64,000 bases of DNA from Cladorhizidae sp. MBARI D1340-BT2 (GCA_028752905.1 JAQNBH010000003.1:24925989-24989988); one strand, 5' to 3'; counted from the stretch's first letter, positions 1 to 9,300 are shown. Made by a program: numbers and translations. The notes: a model not told the origin generated them from the letters alone.

Positions 1-85
1 AGTGAAGTGTGGAGAATCTATGAAGCTAACATGTTTAGCTCAAGATAGAGAACACTGAGAGATACCTATCTTGCAAGTCCACTAC
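1..85. repeat. Sub-repeat X (third X), 85 bp
   Basis: Starts AGTGAAGTGTGGAGAATC, passes through GCTAACATGTTTAGC (a near palindrome lacking one A relative to the copy at 198-213) and ends with the CCTATCTTG segment. It aligns with the X copies at 745-821 and at 174-219 joined to 605-655. It is also visibly homologous to the Y sub-repeats: shared start, TGTTT, ATCAAGA or TCAAGA, AGAGAACAC or AGAGCAC, and CCTATCTT. It is nearly invariant across the array; unit 42 has G to T at unit position 44. Confidence 0.85.
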
Positions 86-173
86 AGTGAAGTGTGCAGA
101 ATATATGGATGTTTGGTATCAAGAGAGAGCACTTAGAGAGTCCTATCTTAATAGCTATACATCAAGTCTATTC
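86..173. repeat. Sub-repeat Y (third Y), 88 bp
   Basis: Starts AGTGAAGTGTGCAGAATA and ends with the AGTCTATTC segment. It holds a useful marker at unit position 112: GTTTGGTATC in most units but GATTGGTATC in units 18, 43, 45, 49, 52, 54, 56, 58, 60 and 62. In each of these the preceding unit is of the R haplotype (GTGTTG, ATAAGC, 4-bp deletion). Units 32 and 33 share GTTTGCTATC here. Units 53 and 59 share an AGAAAGTCC variant. Confidence 0.85.
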
Positions 174-219
174 AGTGAAGTGTGGATAATCTACGAAGCT
201 AAACATGTTTAGCATCAAG
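174..219. repeat. Head of interrupted X sub-repeat
   Basis: Begins AGTGAAGTGTGGATAATC, contains the perfect palindrome at 198-213 and ends in ATCAAG. In the intact X at 745-821, ATCAAG is followed by ATAGAGAACAC. Here it is followed by TAAGAG, the first bases of the unrelated module, and the expected continuation resumes at 605 after a second ATCAAG (599-604). The head and tail together make one X of about 97 bp. Unit 21 has GAATAAT in place of GGATAAT. Confidence 0.8.
198..213. repeat. Perfect 16-bp palindrome GCTAAACATGTTTAGC
   Basis: The sequence equals its own reverse complement and sits directly left of the ATCAAG at the module junction. The corresponding places in the other X sub-repeats are imperfect: GCTAACATGTTTAGC at unit 25-39 and GCTAACCTGTTTAGC at unit 769-783. 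It is the same in nearly every unit. Units 6 and 12 have ATATTT in place of ATGTTT, which breaks the centre. A dimeric DNA-binding protein or a cruciform are possible readings; neither is shown by the sequence. Confidence 0.9.
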
Positions 220-238
220 TAAGAGTACAATTCATAAC

Positions 239-248
239 TGCCCTAATT
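239..248. repeat. Left arm of 10-bp inverted repeat
   Basis: TGCCCTAATT is the exact reverse complement of the bases at 586-595. The match does not extend further in either direction. I saw it unchanged in the units I compared. It contains CCCTAA once; there is no telomeric run. Confidence 0.8.
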
Positions 249-342
249 AACAAGACCAAAGTCCCAGATTTTGTCAACTGATAGAGAAGGCCCTTATCTG
301 CAACATGTCAACAGATTATCAATAAATGTAGTGGTTTTTCAC

Positions 343-378
343 TGGCAGGCCACCGCTTTGGCAACTGGAAAACGCCAG
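343..378. other. GC-rich cluster of three short hairpins
   Basis: Three small inverted repeats lie side by side or overlapping: TGGC/GCCA at 343-352, GCCA/TGGC at 349-362 and CTGG/CCAG at 365-378. This is the most GC-rich stretch of the unit and holds three of its nine CpG with the neighbouring 386. It is almost invariant. Exceptions are unit 35 (TGTCAGG) and, just outside, unit 29 (GACCGC for GATCGC). It might be a protein-binding or structured-RNA segment, which is inference only. Confidence 0.55.
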
Positions 379-487
379 GAAAGATCGCAAACCTTACCAC
401 TTCAAATCACCATAACTTGCTAATACTTAGAGTAATCAAAATTTTGGCACGTACAAAAGACAGATAATTAGAAGGGCTATCCGGTGA

Positions 488-495
488 TATAAAAA
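488..495 (+). promoter_or_regulatory. TATA-box-like motif TATAAAAA (weak candidate)
   Basis: The motif fits the TATA-box consensus TATAWAWR. It is the most polymorphic spot of the unit, but every form seen still fits the consensus: TATAAAAA, TATAAATA (the commonest alternative) and TATAAAAG (units 64, 65, 69 and 70). Initiator or upstream elements cannot be judged. In an A-rich sequence such a match can arise by chance, so this is only a possible start for satellite transcription. Confidence 0.15.
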
Positions 496-557
496 ATTTC
501 TTTTTTGGGTAAAGTGTAGAAAAGTTATGAGCTTTACGGCAAAAAAGCAAGATTTTT

Positions 558-567
558 GGGGGGGAAA
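558..567 (+). repeat. Ten-base G/A tract of constant length
   Basis: The usual form is seven G then three A. Units 20, 22, 41, 47, 50 and 56 have G5A5, units 3 and 9 have G4A6 and unit 66 has G6A4. The total stays at ten while the G/A boundary moves, which points to G-to-A substitutions from the 3' side of the G-run rather than slippage. Confidence 0.85.
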
Positions 568-585
568 TGAGAAACATATAGACCA

Positions 586-595
586 AATTAGGGCA
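586..595. repeat. Right arm of 10-bp inverted repeat
   Basis: AATTAGGGCA pairs with 239-248 across 337 bp. It is followed after 3 bp by the right-hand ATCAAG. GACCAA occurs as a direct repeat near both arms (255-260 and 581-586). Confidence 0.8.
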
Positions 596-604
596 AATAT
601 CAAG

Positions 605-655
605 ATAGAGAACACATAATGAAACCTATCATTCGAATCATATCAAGTCCATTAC
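605..655. repeat. Tail of interrupted X sub-repeat
   Basis: Resumes the X sequence after the module: ATAGAGAACACATAATGAAACC matches the ATAGAGAACACATAGAGAAACC part of the intact X at 745-821. It ends in AAGTCCATTAC. The 4-bp deletion (AGTC lost, unit positions 646-649) lies here in all twelve 905-bp units: 17, 18, 42, 44, 48, 51, 53, 55, 57, 59, 61 and 62. Confidence 0.8.
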
Positions 656-744
656 AGTGAAGTGTGCAGAATATTATGGATGTTTGATATCAACAGAGAG
701 CACAGGGAGAGACCTATCTTAATAGCTATATATCAAGTTTATAC
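656..744. repeat. Sub-repeat Y (first Y), 89 bp
   Basis: Starts AGTGAAGTGTGCAGAATA and carries the 10-bp palindrome TTGATATCAA at 684-693. Its marker at unit position 669 reads GCAGAAT or GCATAAT; the latter occurs in units 16, 40, 41, 46, 47, 49, 50, 52, 54, 56, 58, 60, 66, 67 and 70. The 11-bp deletion (unit 704-714) of the 898-bp units lies in it. Confidence 0.85.
684..693. repeat. 10-bp palindrome TTGATATCAA with the unit's EcoRV site
   Basis: Perfectly self-complementary and invariant in the units compared. It contains GATATC, the only EcoRV site I find in the unit, so the array should collapse to fragments of about 0.9 kb with this enzyme. Confidence 0.8.
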
Positions 745-821
745 AGTGAAGTGTGGAGAATCTATGAAGCTAACCTGTTTAGCATCAAGATAGAGAACAC
801 ATAGAGAAACCTATCTTGTGA
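745..821. repeat. Sub-repeat X (second X), 77 bp
   Basis: The shortest sub-repeat. Starts AGTGAAGTGTGGAGAATC, contains GCTAACCTGTTTAGC and ends in CCTATCTTG. Units 46 and 49 share AATCTG for AACCTG, unit 44 has AGTTTGGAG at the start and unit 65 has ACATAAAG. Confidence 0.8.
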
Positions 822-909
822 TTCTATGTATGCAGAATATACGGATGTTTGGTATCAAGAGAGAGAACAGAGAGAGGCCTACCTTTAGAGCTATATATCA
901 AGTCTATTC
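822..909. repeat. Sub-repeat Y (second Y), 88 bp
   Basis: Its start is degenerate (ATTCTATGTATGCAGAAT in place of AGTGAAGTGTGCAGAAT), but the rest follows the Y pattern and ends in AGTCTATTC. Unit 26 carries a 3-bp insertion here, and unit 35 has TATGG for TACGG, a CpG to TpG change. Confidence 0.8.
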
Positions 910-3900
910 AGTGAAGTGTGGAGAATCTATGAAGCTAACATGTTTAGCTCAAGATAGAGAACACTGAGAGATACCTATCTTGCAAGTCCACTACAGTGAA
1001 GTGTGCAGAATATATGGATGTTTGGTATCAAGAGAGAGCACTTAGAGAGTCCTATCTTAATAGCTATACATCAAGTCTATTCAGTGAAGTGTGGATAATC
1101 TACGAAGCTAAACATGTTTAGCATCAAGTAAGAGTACAATTCATAACTGCCCTAATTAACAAGACCAAAGTCCCAGATTTTGTCAACTGATAGAGAAGGC
1201 CCTTATCTGCAACATGTCAACAGATTATCAATAAATGTAGTGGTTTTTCACTGGCAGGCCACCGCTTTGGCAACTGGAAAACGCCAGGAAAGATCGCAAA
1301 CCTTACCACTTCAAATCACCATAACTTGCTAATACTTAGAGTAATCAAAATTTTGGCACGTACAAAAGACAGATAATTAGAAGGGCTATCCGGTGATATA
1401 AAAAATTTCTTTTTTGGGTAAAGTGTAGAAAAGTTATGAGCTTTACGGCAAAAAAGCAAGATTTTTGGGGGGGAAATGAGAAACATATAGACCAAATTAG
1501 GGCAAATATCAAGATAGAGAACACATAATGAAACCTATCATTCGAATCATATCAAGTCCATTACAGTGAAGTGTGCAGAATATTATGGATGTTTGATATC
1601 AACAGAGAGCACAGGGAGAGACCTATCTTAATAGCTATATATCAAGTTTATACAGTGAAGTGTGGAGAATCTATGAAGCTAACCTGTTTAGCATCAAGAT
1701 AGAGAACACATAGAGAAACCTATCTTGTGATTCTATGTATGCAGAATATACGGATGTTTGGTATCAAGAGAGAGAACAGAGAGAGGCCTACCTTTAGAGC
1801 TATATATCAAGTCTATTCAGTGAAGTGTGGAGAATCTATGAAGCTAACATGTTTAGCTCAAGATAGAGAACACTGAGAGATACCTATCTTGCAAGTCCAC
1901 TACAGTGAAGTGTGCAGAATATATGGATGTTTGGTATCAAGAGAGAGCACTTAGAGAGTCCTATCTTAATAGCTATACATCAAGTCTATTCAGTGAAGTG
2001 TGGATAATCTACGAAGCTAAACATGTTTAGCATCAAGTAAGAGTACAATTCATAACTGCCCTAATTAACAAGACCAAAGTCCCAGATTTTGTCAACTGAT
2101 AGAGAAGGCCCTTATCTGCAACATGTCAACAGATTATCAATAAATGTAGTGGTTTTTCACTGGCAGGCCACCGCTTTGGCAACTGGAAAACGCCAGGAAA
2201 GATCGCAAACCTTACCACTTCAAATCACCATAACTTGCTAATACTTAGAGTAATCAAAATTATGGCACGTACAAAAGACAGATAATTAGATGGGCTCTCC
2301 GGTGATATAAATAATTTCTTTTTTGGGTAAAGTGTAGAAAAGTTATGAGCTTTACGGCAAAAAAGCAAGATTTTTGGGGAAAAAATGAGAAACATATAGA
2401 CCAAATTAGGGCAAATATCAAGATAGAGAACACATAATGAAACCTATCATTCGAATCATATCAAGTCCATTACAGTGAAGTGTGCAGAATATTATGGATG
2501 TTTGATATCAACAGAGAGCACAGGGAGAGACCTATCTTAATAGCTATATATCAAATGTATACAGTGAAGTGTGGAGAATCTATGAAGCTAACCTGTTTAG
2601 CATCAAGATAGAGAACACATAGAGAAACCTATCTTGTGATTCTATGTATGCAGAATATACGGATGTTTGGTATCAAGAGAGAGAACAGAGAGAGGCCTAC
2701 CTTTAGAGCTATATATCAAGTCTATTCAGTGAAGTGTGGAGAATCTATGAAGCTAACATGTTTAGCTCAAGATAGAGAACACTGAGAGATACCTATCTTG
2801 CAAGTCCACTACAGTGAAGTGTGCAGAATATATGGATGTTTGGTATCAAGAGAGAGCACTTAGAGAGTCCTATCTTAATAGCTATACATCAAGTCTATTC
2901 AGTGAAGTGTGGATAATCTACGAAGCTAAACATGTTTAGCATCAAGTAAGAGTACAATTCATAACTGCCCTAATTAACAAGACCAAAGTCCCAGATTTTG
3001 TCAACTGATAGAGAAGGCCCTTATCTGCAACATGTCAACAGATTATCAATAAATGTAGTGGTTTTTCACTGGCAGGCCACCGCTTTGGCAACTGGAAAAC
3101 GCCAGGAAAGATCGCAAACCTTACCACTTCAAATCACCATAACTTGCTAATACTTAGAGTAATCAAAATTTTGGCACGTACAAAAGACAGATAATTAGAA
3201 GGGCTATCCGGTGATATAAAAAATTTCTTTTTTGGATAAAGTGTAGAAAAGTTATGAGCTTTACGGCAAAAAAGCAAGATTTTTGGGGGGGAAATGAGAA
3301 ACATATAGACCAAATTAGGGCAAATATCAAGATAGAGAACACATAATGAAACCTATCATTCGAATCATATCAAGTCCATTACAGTGAAGTGTGCAGAATA
3401 TTATGGATGTTTGATATCAACAGAGAGCACAGGGAGAGACCTATCTTAATAGCTATATATCAAGTTTATACAGTGAAGTGTGGAGAATCTATGAAGCTAA
3501 CCTGTTTAGCATCAAGATAGAGAACACATAGAGAAACCTATCTTGTGATTCTATGTATGCAGAATATACGGATGTTTGGTATCAAGAGAGAGAACAGAGA
3601 GAGGCCTACCTTTAGAGCTATATATCAAGTCTATTCAGTGAAGTGTGGAGAATCTATGAAGCTAACATGTTTAGCTCAAGATAGAGAACACTGAGAGATA
3701 CCTATCTTGCAAGTCCACTACAGTGAAGTGTGCAGAATATATGGATGTTTGGTATCAAGAGAGAGCACTTAGAGAGTCCTATCTTAATAGCTATACATCA
3801 AGTCTATTCAGTGAAGTGTGGATAATCTACGAAGCTAAACATGTTTAGCATCAAGTAAGAGTACAATTCATAACTGCCCTAATTAACAAGACCAAAGTCC

Positions 3901-6363
3901 CAGATTTTGTCAACTGATAGAGAAGGCCCTTATCTGCAACATGTCAACAGATTATCAATAAATGTAGTGGTTTTTCACTGGCAGGCCACCGCTTTGGCAA
4001 CTGGAAAACGCCAGGAAAGATCGCAAACCTTACCACTTCAAATCACCATAACTTGCTAATACTTAGAGTAATCAAAATTTTGGCACGTACAAAAGACAGA
4101 TAATTAGAAGGGCTATCCGGTGATATAAAAAATTTCTTTTTTGGGTAAAGTGTAGCAAAGTTATGAGCTTTACGGCAAAAAAGCAATATTTTTGGGGGGG
4201 AAATGAGAAACATATAGACCAAATTAGGGCAAATATCAAGATAGAGAACACATAATGAAACCTATCATTCGAATCATATCAAGTCCATTACAGTGAAGTG
4301 TGCAGAATATTATGGATGTTTGATATCAACAGAGAGCACAGGGAGAGACCTATCTTAATAGCTATATATCAAGTTTATACAGTGAAGTGTGGAGAATCTA
4401 TGAAGCTAACCTGTTTAGCATCAAGATAGAGAACACATAGAGAAACCTATCTTGTGATTCTATGTATGCAGAATATACGGATGTTTGGTATCAAGAGAGA
4501 GAACAGAGAGAGGCCTACCTTTAGAGCTATATATCAAGTCTATTCAGTGAAGTGTGGAGAATCTATGAAGCTAACATGTTTAGCTCAAGATAGAGAACAC
4601 TGAGAGATACCTATCTTGCAAGTCCACTACAGTGAAGTGTGCAGAATATATGGATGTTTGGTATCAAGAGAGAGCACTTAGAGAGTCCTATCTTAATAGC
4701 TATACATCAAGTCTATTCAGTGAAGTGTGGATAATCTACGAAGCTAAACATATTTAGCATCAAGTAAGAGTACAATTCATAACTGCCCTAATTAACAAGA
4801 CCAAAGTCCCAGATTTTGTCAACTGATAGAGAAGGCCCTTATCTGCAACATGTCAACAGATTATCAATAAATGTAGTGGTTTTTCACTGGCAGGCCACCG
4901 CTTTGGCAACTGGAAAACGCCAGGAAAGATCGCAAACCTTACCACTTCAAATCACCATAACTTGCTAATACTTAGAGTAATCAAAATTTTGGCACGTACA
5001 AAAGACAGATAATTAGAAGGGCTATCCGGTGATATAAATAATTTCTTTTTTGGGTAAAGTGTAGAAAAGTTATGAGCTTTACGGCAAAAAAGCAAGATTT
5101 TTGGGGGGGAAATGAGAAACATATAGACCAAATTAGGGCAAATATCAAGATAGAGAACACATAATGAAACCTATCATTCGAATCATATCAAGTCCATTAC
5201 AGTGAAGTGTGCAGAATATTATGGATGTTTGATATCAACAGAGAGCACAGGGAGAGACCTATCTTAATAGCTATATATCAAGTTTATACAGTGAAGTGTG
5301 GAGAATCTATGAAGCTAACCTGTTTAGCATCAAGATAGAGAACACATAGAGAAACCTATCTTGTGATTCTATGTATGCAGAATATACGGATGTTTGGTAT
5401 CAAGAGAGAGAACAGAGAGAGGCCTACCTTTAGAGCTATATATCAAGTCTATTCAGTGAAGTGTGGAGAATCTATGAAGCTAACATGTTTAGCTCAAGAT
5501 AGAGAACACTGAGAGATACCTATCTTGCAAGTCCACTACAGTGAAGTGTGCAGAATATATGGATGTTTGGTATCAAGAGAGAGCACTTAGAGAGTCCTAT
5601 CTTAATAGCTATACATCAAGTCTATTCAGTGAAGTGTGGATAATCTACGAAGCTAAACATGTTTAGCATCAAGTAAGAGTACAATTCATAACTGCCCTAA
5701 TTAACAAGACCAAAGTCCCAGATTTTGTCAACTGATAGAGAAGGCCCTTATCTGCAACATGTCAACAGATTATCAATAAATGTAGTGGTTTTTCACTGGC
5801 AGGCCACCGCTTTGGCAACTGGAAAACGCCAGGAAAGATCGCAAACCTTACCACTTCAAATCACCATAACTTGCTAATACTTAGAGTAATCAAAATTTTG
5901 GCACGTGCAAAAGACAGATAATTAGAAGGGCTCTTCGGTGATATAAATAATTTCTTTTTTGGGTAAAGTGTAGAAAAGTTATGAGCTTTACGGCAAAAAA
6001 GCAAGATTTTTGGGGGGGAAATGAGAAACATATAGACCAAATTAGGGCAAATATCAAGATAGAGAACACATAATGAAACCTATCATTCGAATCATATCAA
6101 GTCCATTACAGTGAAGTGTGCAGAATATTATGGATGTTTGATATCAACAGAGAGCACAGGGAGAGACCTATCTTAATAGCTATATATCAAGTTTATACAG
6201 TGAAGTGTGGAGAATCTATGAAGCTAACCTGTTTAGCATCAAGATAGAGAACACATAGAGAAACCTATCTTGTGATTCTATGTATGCAGAATATACGGAT
6301 GTTTGGTATCAAGAGAGAGAACAGAGAGAGGCCTACCTTTAGAGCTATATATCAAGTCTATTC
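910..6363. repeat. Six-unit higher-order repeat, copy 1 (units 2-7)
   Basis: Six units, 5,454 bp, each recognisable: unit 2 plain with AAAAAATTT; unit 3 with ATTATGG, GATGGGCTCTCC, G4A6 and CAAATGTATAC; unit 4 with GGATAAAG; unit 5 with GTAGCAAAG and GCAATATT; unit 6 with ACATATTTAG; unit 7 with CACGTGC and CTCTTCGG. All these markers recur in the same order 5,454 bp later. Unit 1 does not match unit 7 at 450-495, so the duplicated tract begins after about position 497. Confidence 0.93.
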
Positions 6364-9300
6364 AGTGAAGTGTGGAGAATCTATGAAGCTAACATGTTTA
6401 GCTCAAGATAGAGAACACTGAGAGATACCTATCTTGCAAGTCCACTACAGTGAAGTGTGCAGAATATATGGATGTTTGGTATCAAGAGAGAGCACTTAGA
6501 GAGTCCTATCTTAATAGCTATACATCAAGTCTATTCAGTGAAGTGTGGATAATCTACGAAGCTAAACATGTTTAGCATCAAGTAAGAGTACAATTCATAA
6601 CTGCCCTAATTAACAAGACCAAAGTCCCAGATTTTGTCAACTGATAGAGAAGGCCCTTATCTGCAACATGTCAACAGATTATCAATAAATGTAGTGGTTT
6701 TTCACTGGCAGGCCACCGCTTTGGCAACTGGAAAACGCCAGGAAAGATCGCAAACCTTACCACTTCAAATCACCATAACTTGCTAATACTTAGAGTAATC
6801 AAAATTTTGGCACGTACAAAAGACAGATAATTAGAAGGGCTATCCGGTGATATAAAAAATTTCTTTTTTGGGTAAAGTGTAGAAAAGTTATGAGCTTTAC
6901 GGCAAAAAAGCAAGATTTTTGGGGGGGAAATGAGAAACATATAGACCAAATTAGGGCAAATATCAAGATAGAGAACACATAATGAAACCTATCATTCGAA
7001 TCATATCAAGTCCATTACAGTGAAGTGTGCAGAATATTATGGATGTTTGATATCAACAGAGAGCACAGGGAGAGACCTATCTTAATAGCTATATATCAAG
7101 TTTATACAGTGAAGTGTGGAGAATCTATGAAGCTAACCTGTTTAGCATCAAGATAGAGAACACATAGAGAAACCTATCTTGTGATTCTATGTATGCAGAA
7201 TATACGGATGTTTGGTATCAAGAGAGAGAACAGAGAGAGGCCTACCTTTAGAGCTATATATCAAGTCTATTCAGTGAAGTGTGGAGAATCTATGAAGCTA
7301 ACATGTTTAGCTCAAGATAGAGAACACTGAGAGATACCTATCTTGCAAGTCCACTACAGTGAAGTGTGCAGAATATATGGATGTTTGGTATCAAGAGAGA
7401 GCACTTAGAGAGTCCTATCTTAATAGCTATACATCAAGTCTATTCAGTGAAGTGTGGATAATCTACGAAGCTAAACATGTTTAGCATCAAGTAAGAGTAC
7501 AATTCATAACTGCCCTAATTAACAAGACCAAAGTCCCAGATTTTGTCAACTGATAGAGAAGGCCCTTATCTGCAACATGTCAACAGATTATCAATAAATG
7601 TAGTGGTTTTTCACTGGCAGGCCACCGCTTTGGCAACTGGAAAACGCCAGGAAAGATCGCAAACCTTACCACTTCAAATCACCATAACTTGCTAATACTT
7701 AGAGTAATCAAAATTATGGCACGTACAAAAGACAGATAATTAGATGGGCTCTCCGGTGATATAAATAATTTCTTTTTTGGGTAAAGTGTAGAAAAGTTAT
7801 GAGCTTTACGGCAAAAAAGCAAGATTTTTGGGGAAAAAATGAGAAACATATAGACCAAATTAGGGCAAATATCAAGATAGAGAACACATAATGAAACCTA
7901 TCATTCGAATCATATCAAGTCCATTACAGTGAAGTGTGCAGAATATTATGGATGTTTGATATCAACAGAGAGCACAGGGAGAGACCTATCTTAATAGCTA
8001 TATATCAAATGTATACAGTGAAGTGTGGAGAATCTATGAAGCTAACCTGTTTAGCATCAAGATAGAGAACACATAGAGAAACCTATCTTGTGATTCTATG
8101 TATGCAGAATATACGGATGTTTGGTATCAAGAGAGAGAACAGAGAGAGGCCTACCTTTAGAGCTATATATCAAGTCTATTCAGTGAAGTGTGGAGAATCT
8201 ATGAAGCTAACATGTTTAGCTCAAGATAGAGAACACTGAGAGATACCTATCTTGCAAGTCCACTACAGTGAAGTGTGCAGAATATATGGATGTTTGGTAT
8301 CAAGAGAGAGCACTTAGAGAGTCCTATCTTAATAGCTATACATCAAGTCTATTCAGTGAAGTGTGGATAATCTACGAAGCTAAACATGTTTAGCATCAAG
8401 TAAGAGTACAATTCATAACTGCCCTAATTAACAAGACCAAAGTCCCAGATTTTGTCAACTGATAGAGAAGGCCCTTATCTGCAACATGTCAACAGATTAT
8501 CAATAAATGTAGTGGTTTTTCACTGGCAGGCCACCGCTTTGGCAACTGGAAAACGCCAGGAAAGATCGCAAACCTTACCACTTCAAATCACCATAACTTG
8601 CTAATACTTAGAGTAATCAAAATTTTGGCACGTACAAAAGACAGATAATTAGAAGGGCTATCCGGTGATATAAAAAATTTCTTTTTTGGATAAAGTGTAG
8701 AAAAGTTATGAGCTTTACGGCAAAAAAGCAAGATTTTTGGGGGGGAAATGAGAAACATATAGACCAAATTAGGGCAAATATCAAGATAGAGAACACATAA
8801 TGAAACCTATCATTCGAATCATATCAAGTCCATTACAGTGAAGTGTGCAGAATATTATGGATGTTTGATATCAACAGAGAGCACAGGGAGAGACCTATCT
8901 TAATAGCTATATATCAAGTTTATACAGTGAAGTGTGGAGAATCTATGAAGCTAACCTGTTTAGCATCAAGATAGAGAACACATAGAGAAACCTATCTTGT
9001 GATTCTATGTATGCAGAATATACGGATGTTTGGTATCAAGAGAGAGAACAGAGAGAGGCCTACCTTTAGAGCTATATATCAAGTCTATTCAGTGAAGTGT
9101 GGAGAATCTATGAAGCTAACATGTTTAGCTCAAGATAGAGAACACTGAGAGATACCTATCTTGCAAGTCCACTACAGTGAAGTGTGCAGAATATATGGAT
9201 GTTTGGTATCAAGAGAGAGCACTTAGAGAGTCCTATCTTAATAGCTATACATCAAGTCTATTCAGTGAAGTGTGGATAATCTACGAAGCTAAACATGTTT

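Larger units (their letters stand above)
435..567. other. Hypervariable, A/T-tract-rich window of the unit
   Basis: My hand tally gives about 27 distinct variants in these 130 bp against about 20 in the other 780 bp. Forms seen include GTACTCA, ATTATGG, CACATA, CACGTGC, GATGGG, CTCTCC, CTCTTC, CCGGTAAT, five forms of the A-run after GATAT, GGATAAAG, GGTTAAAG, GTAGCAAAG, GTGTTGAAAAG, ATAAGC, GCAATATT and four forms of the G/A tract. It carries AAAATTTT (438-445), AAAAAATTT (491-499) and TTTTTT (501-506), A-runs at 520-523 and 541-546, and T5 (553-557). Several of these are spaced near one or two helical turns, so intrinsic curvature is plausible. Confidence 0.75.
220..604. repeat. Unrelated 385-bp module inside the unit
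   Basis: This stretch shows no similarity to the X/Y sub-repeats and splits one X. ATCAAG lies just before it (214-219) and forms its last six bases (599-604), as a target-site duplication would look. ATCAAG is also a common word in the sub-repeats, so recombination there is an alternative. TGCCCTAATT at 239-248 is answered by its reverse complement AATTAGGGCA at 586-595, 19 bp and 3 bp from the respective ATCAAG copies. The left half (250-435) is nearly invariant between units and the right half (435-564) is the most variable part of the satellite. No open reading frame or known transposase fragment is visible. If it was once mobile, it looks non-autonomous. Confidence 0.7.
1..909. repeat. 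Reference satellite unit (unit 1)
   Basis: This unit is used for all unit-internal coordinates; add the start of any other unit minus one to transfer them. Order: X sub-repeat 1-85, Y 86-173, head of an X 174-219, unrelated module 220-604, tail of that X 605-655, Y 656-744, short X 745-821, Y 822-909. GC is about 37% by sampling several lines. There are nine CpG (194, 354, 373, 386, 450, 482, 537, 634 and 842), six of them in the module. The length of 909 is divisible by three, yet every frame is stopped: the longest open stretch I found is about 216 nt on the minus strand. Unit 1 has the G7A3 tract, the AAAAAATTT form at 491-499, and no deletion. Confidence 0.95.

Noticed and set aside
201..210. 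p53-type half-site AAACATGTTT within the palindrome
   Set aside because: It fits the half-site pattern, but there is no second half-site beside it, and the match follows automatically from the palindrome.
321..326. AATAAA polyadenylation signal
   Set aside because: A single hexamer in an A-rich sequence with no gene or transcript evidence.
360..380. CENP-B box, suggested by TGGAAAACG
   Set aside because: The required TTCG and CGGG parts are absent. The other TTCG (unit 632-635) is followed by the required A but has no CGGG on either strand.
239..595. Telomeric or interstitial telomere repeats (CCCTAA at 241-246, TTAGGG at 588-593)
   Set aside because: Each hexamer occurs once per unit, as part of the 10-bp inverted repeat, with no tandem run.
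220..604. Remnant of a transposase, integrase or reverse transcriptase gene in the module
   Set aside because: No open frame of useful length and no recognisable motif on either strand.
630..640. RNA polymerase III B box or tRNA-derived SINE (TTCGAATC at 632-639)
   Set aside because: Eight of eleven consensus bases match, but I found no A box at a suitable distance upstream and no tRNA fold.
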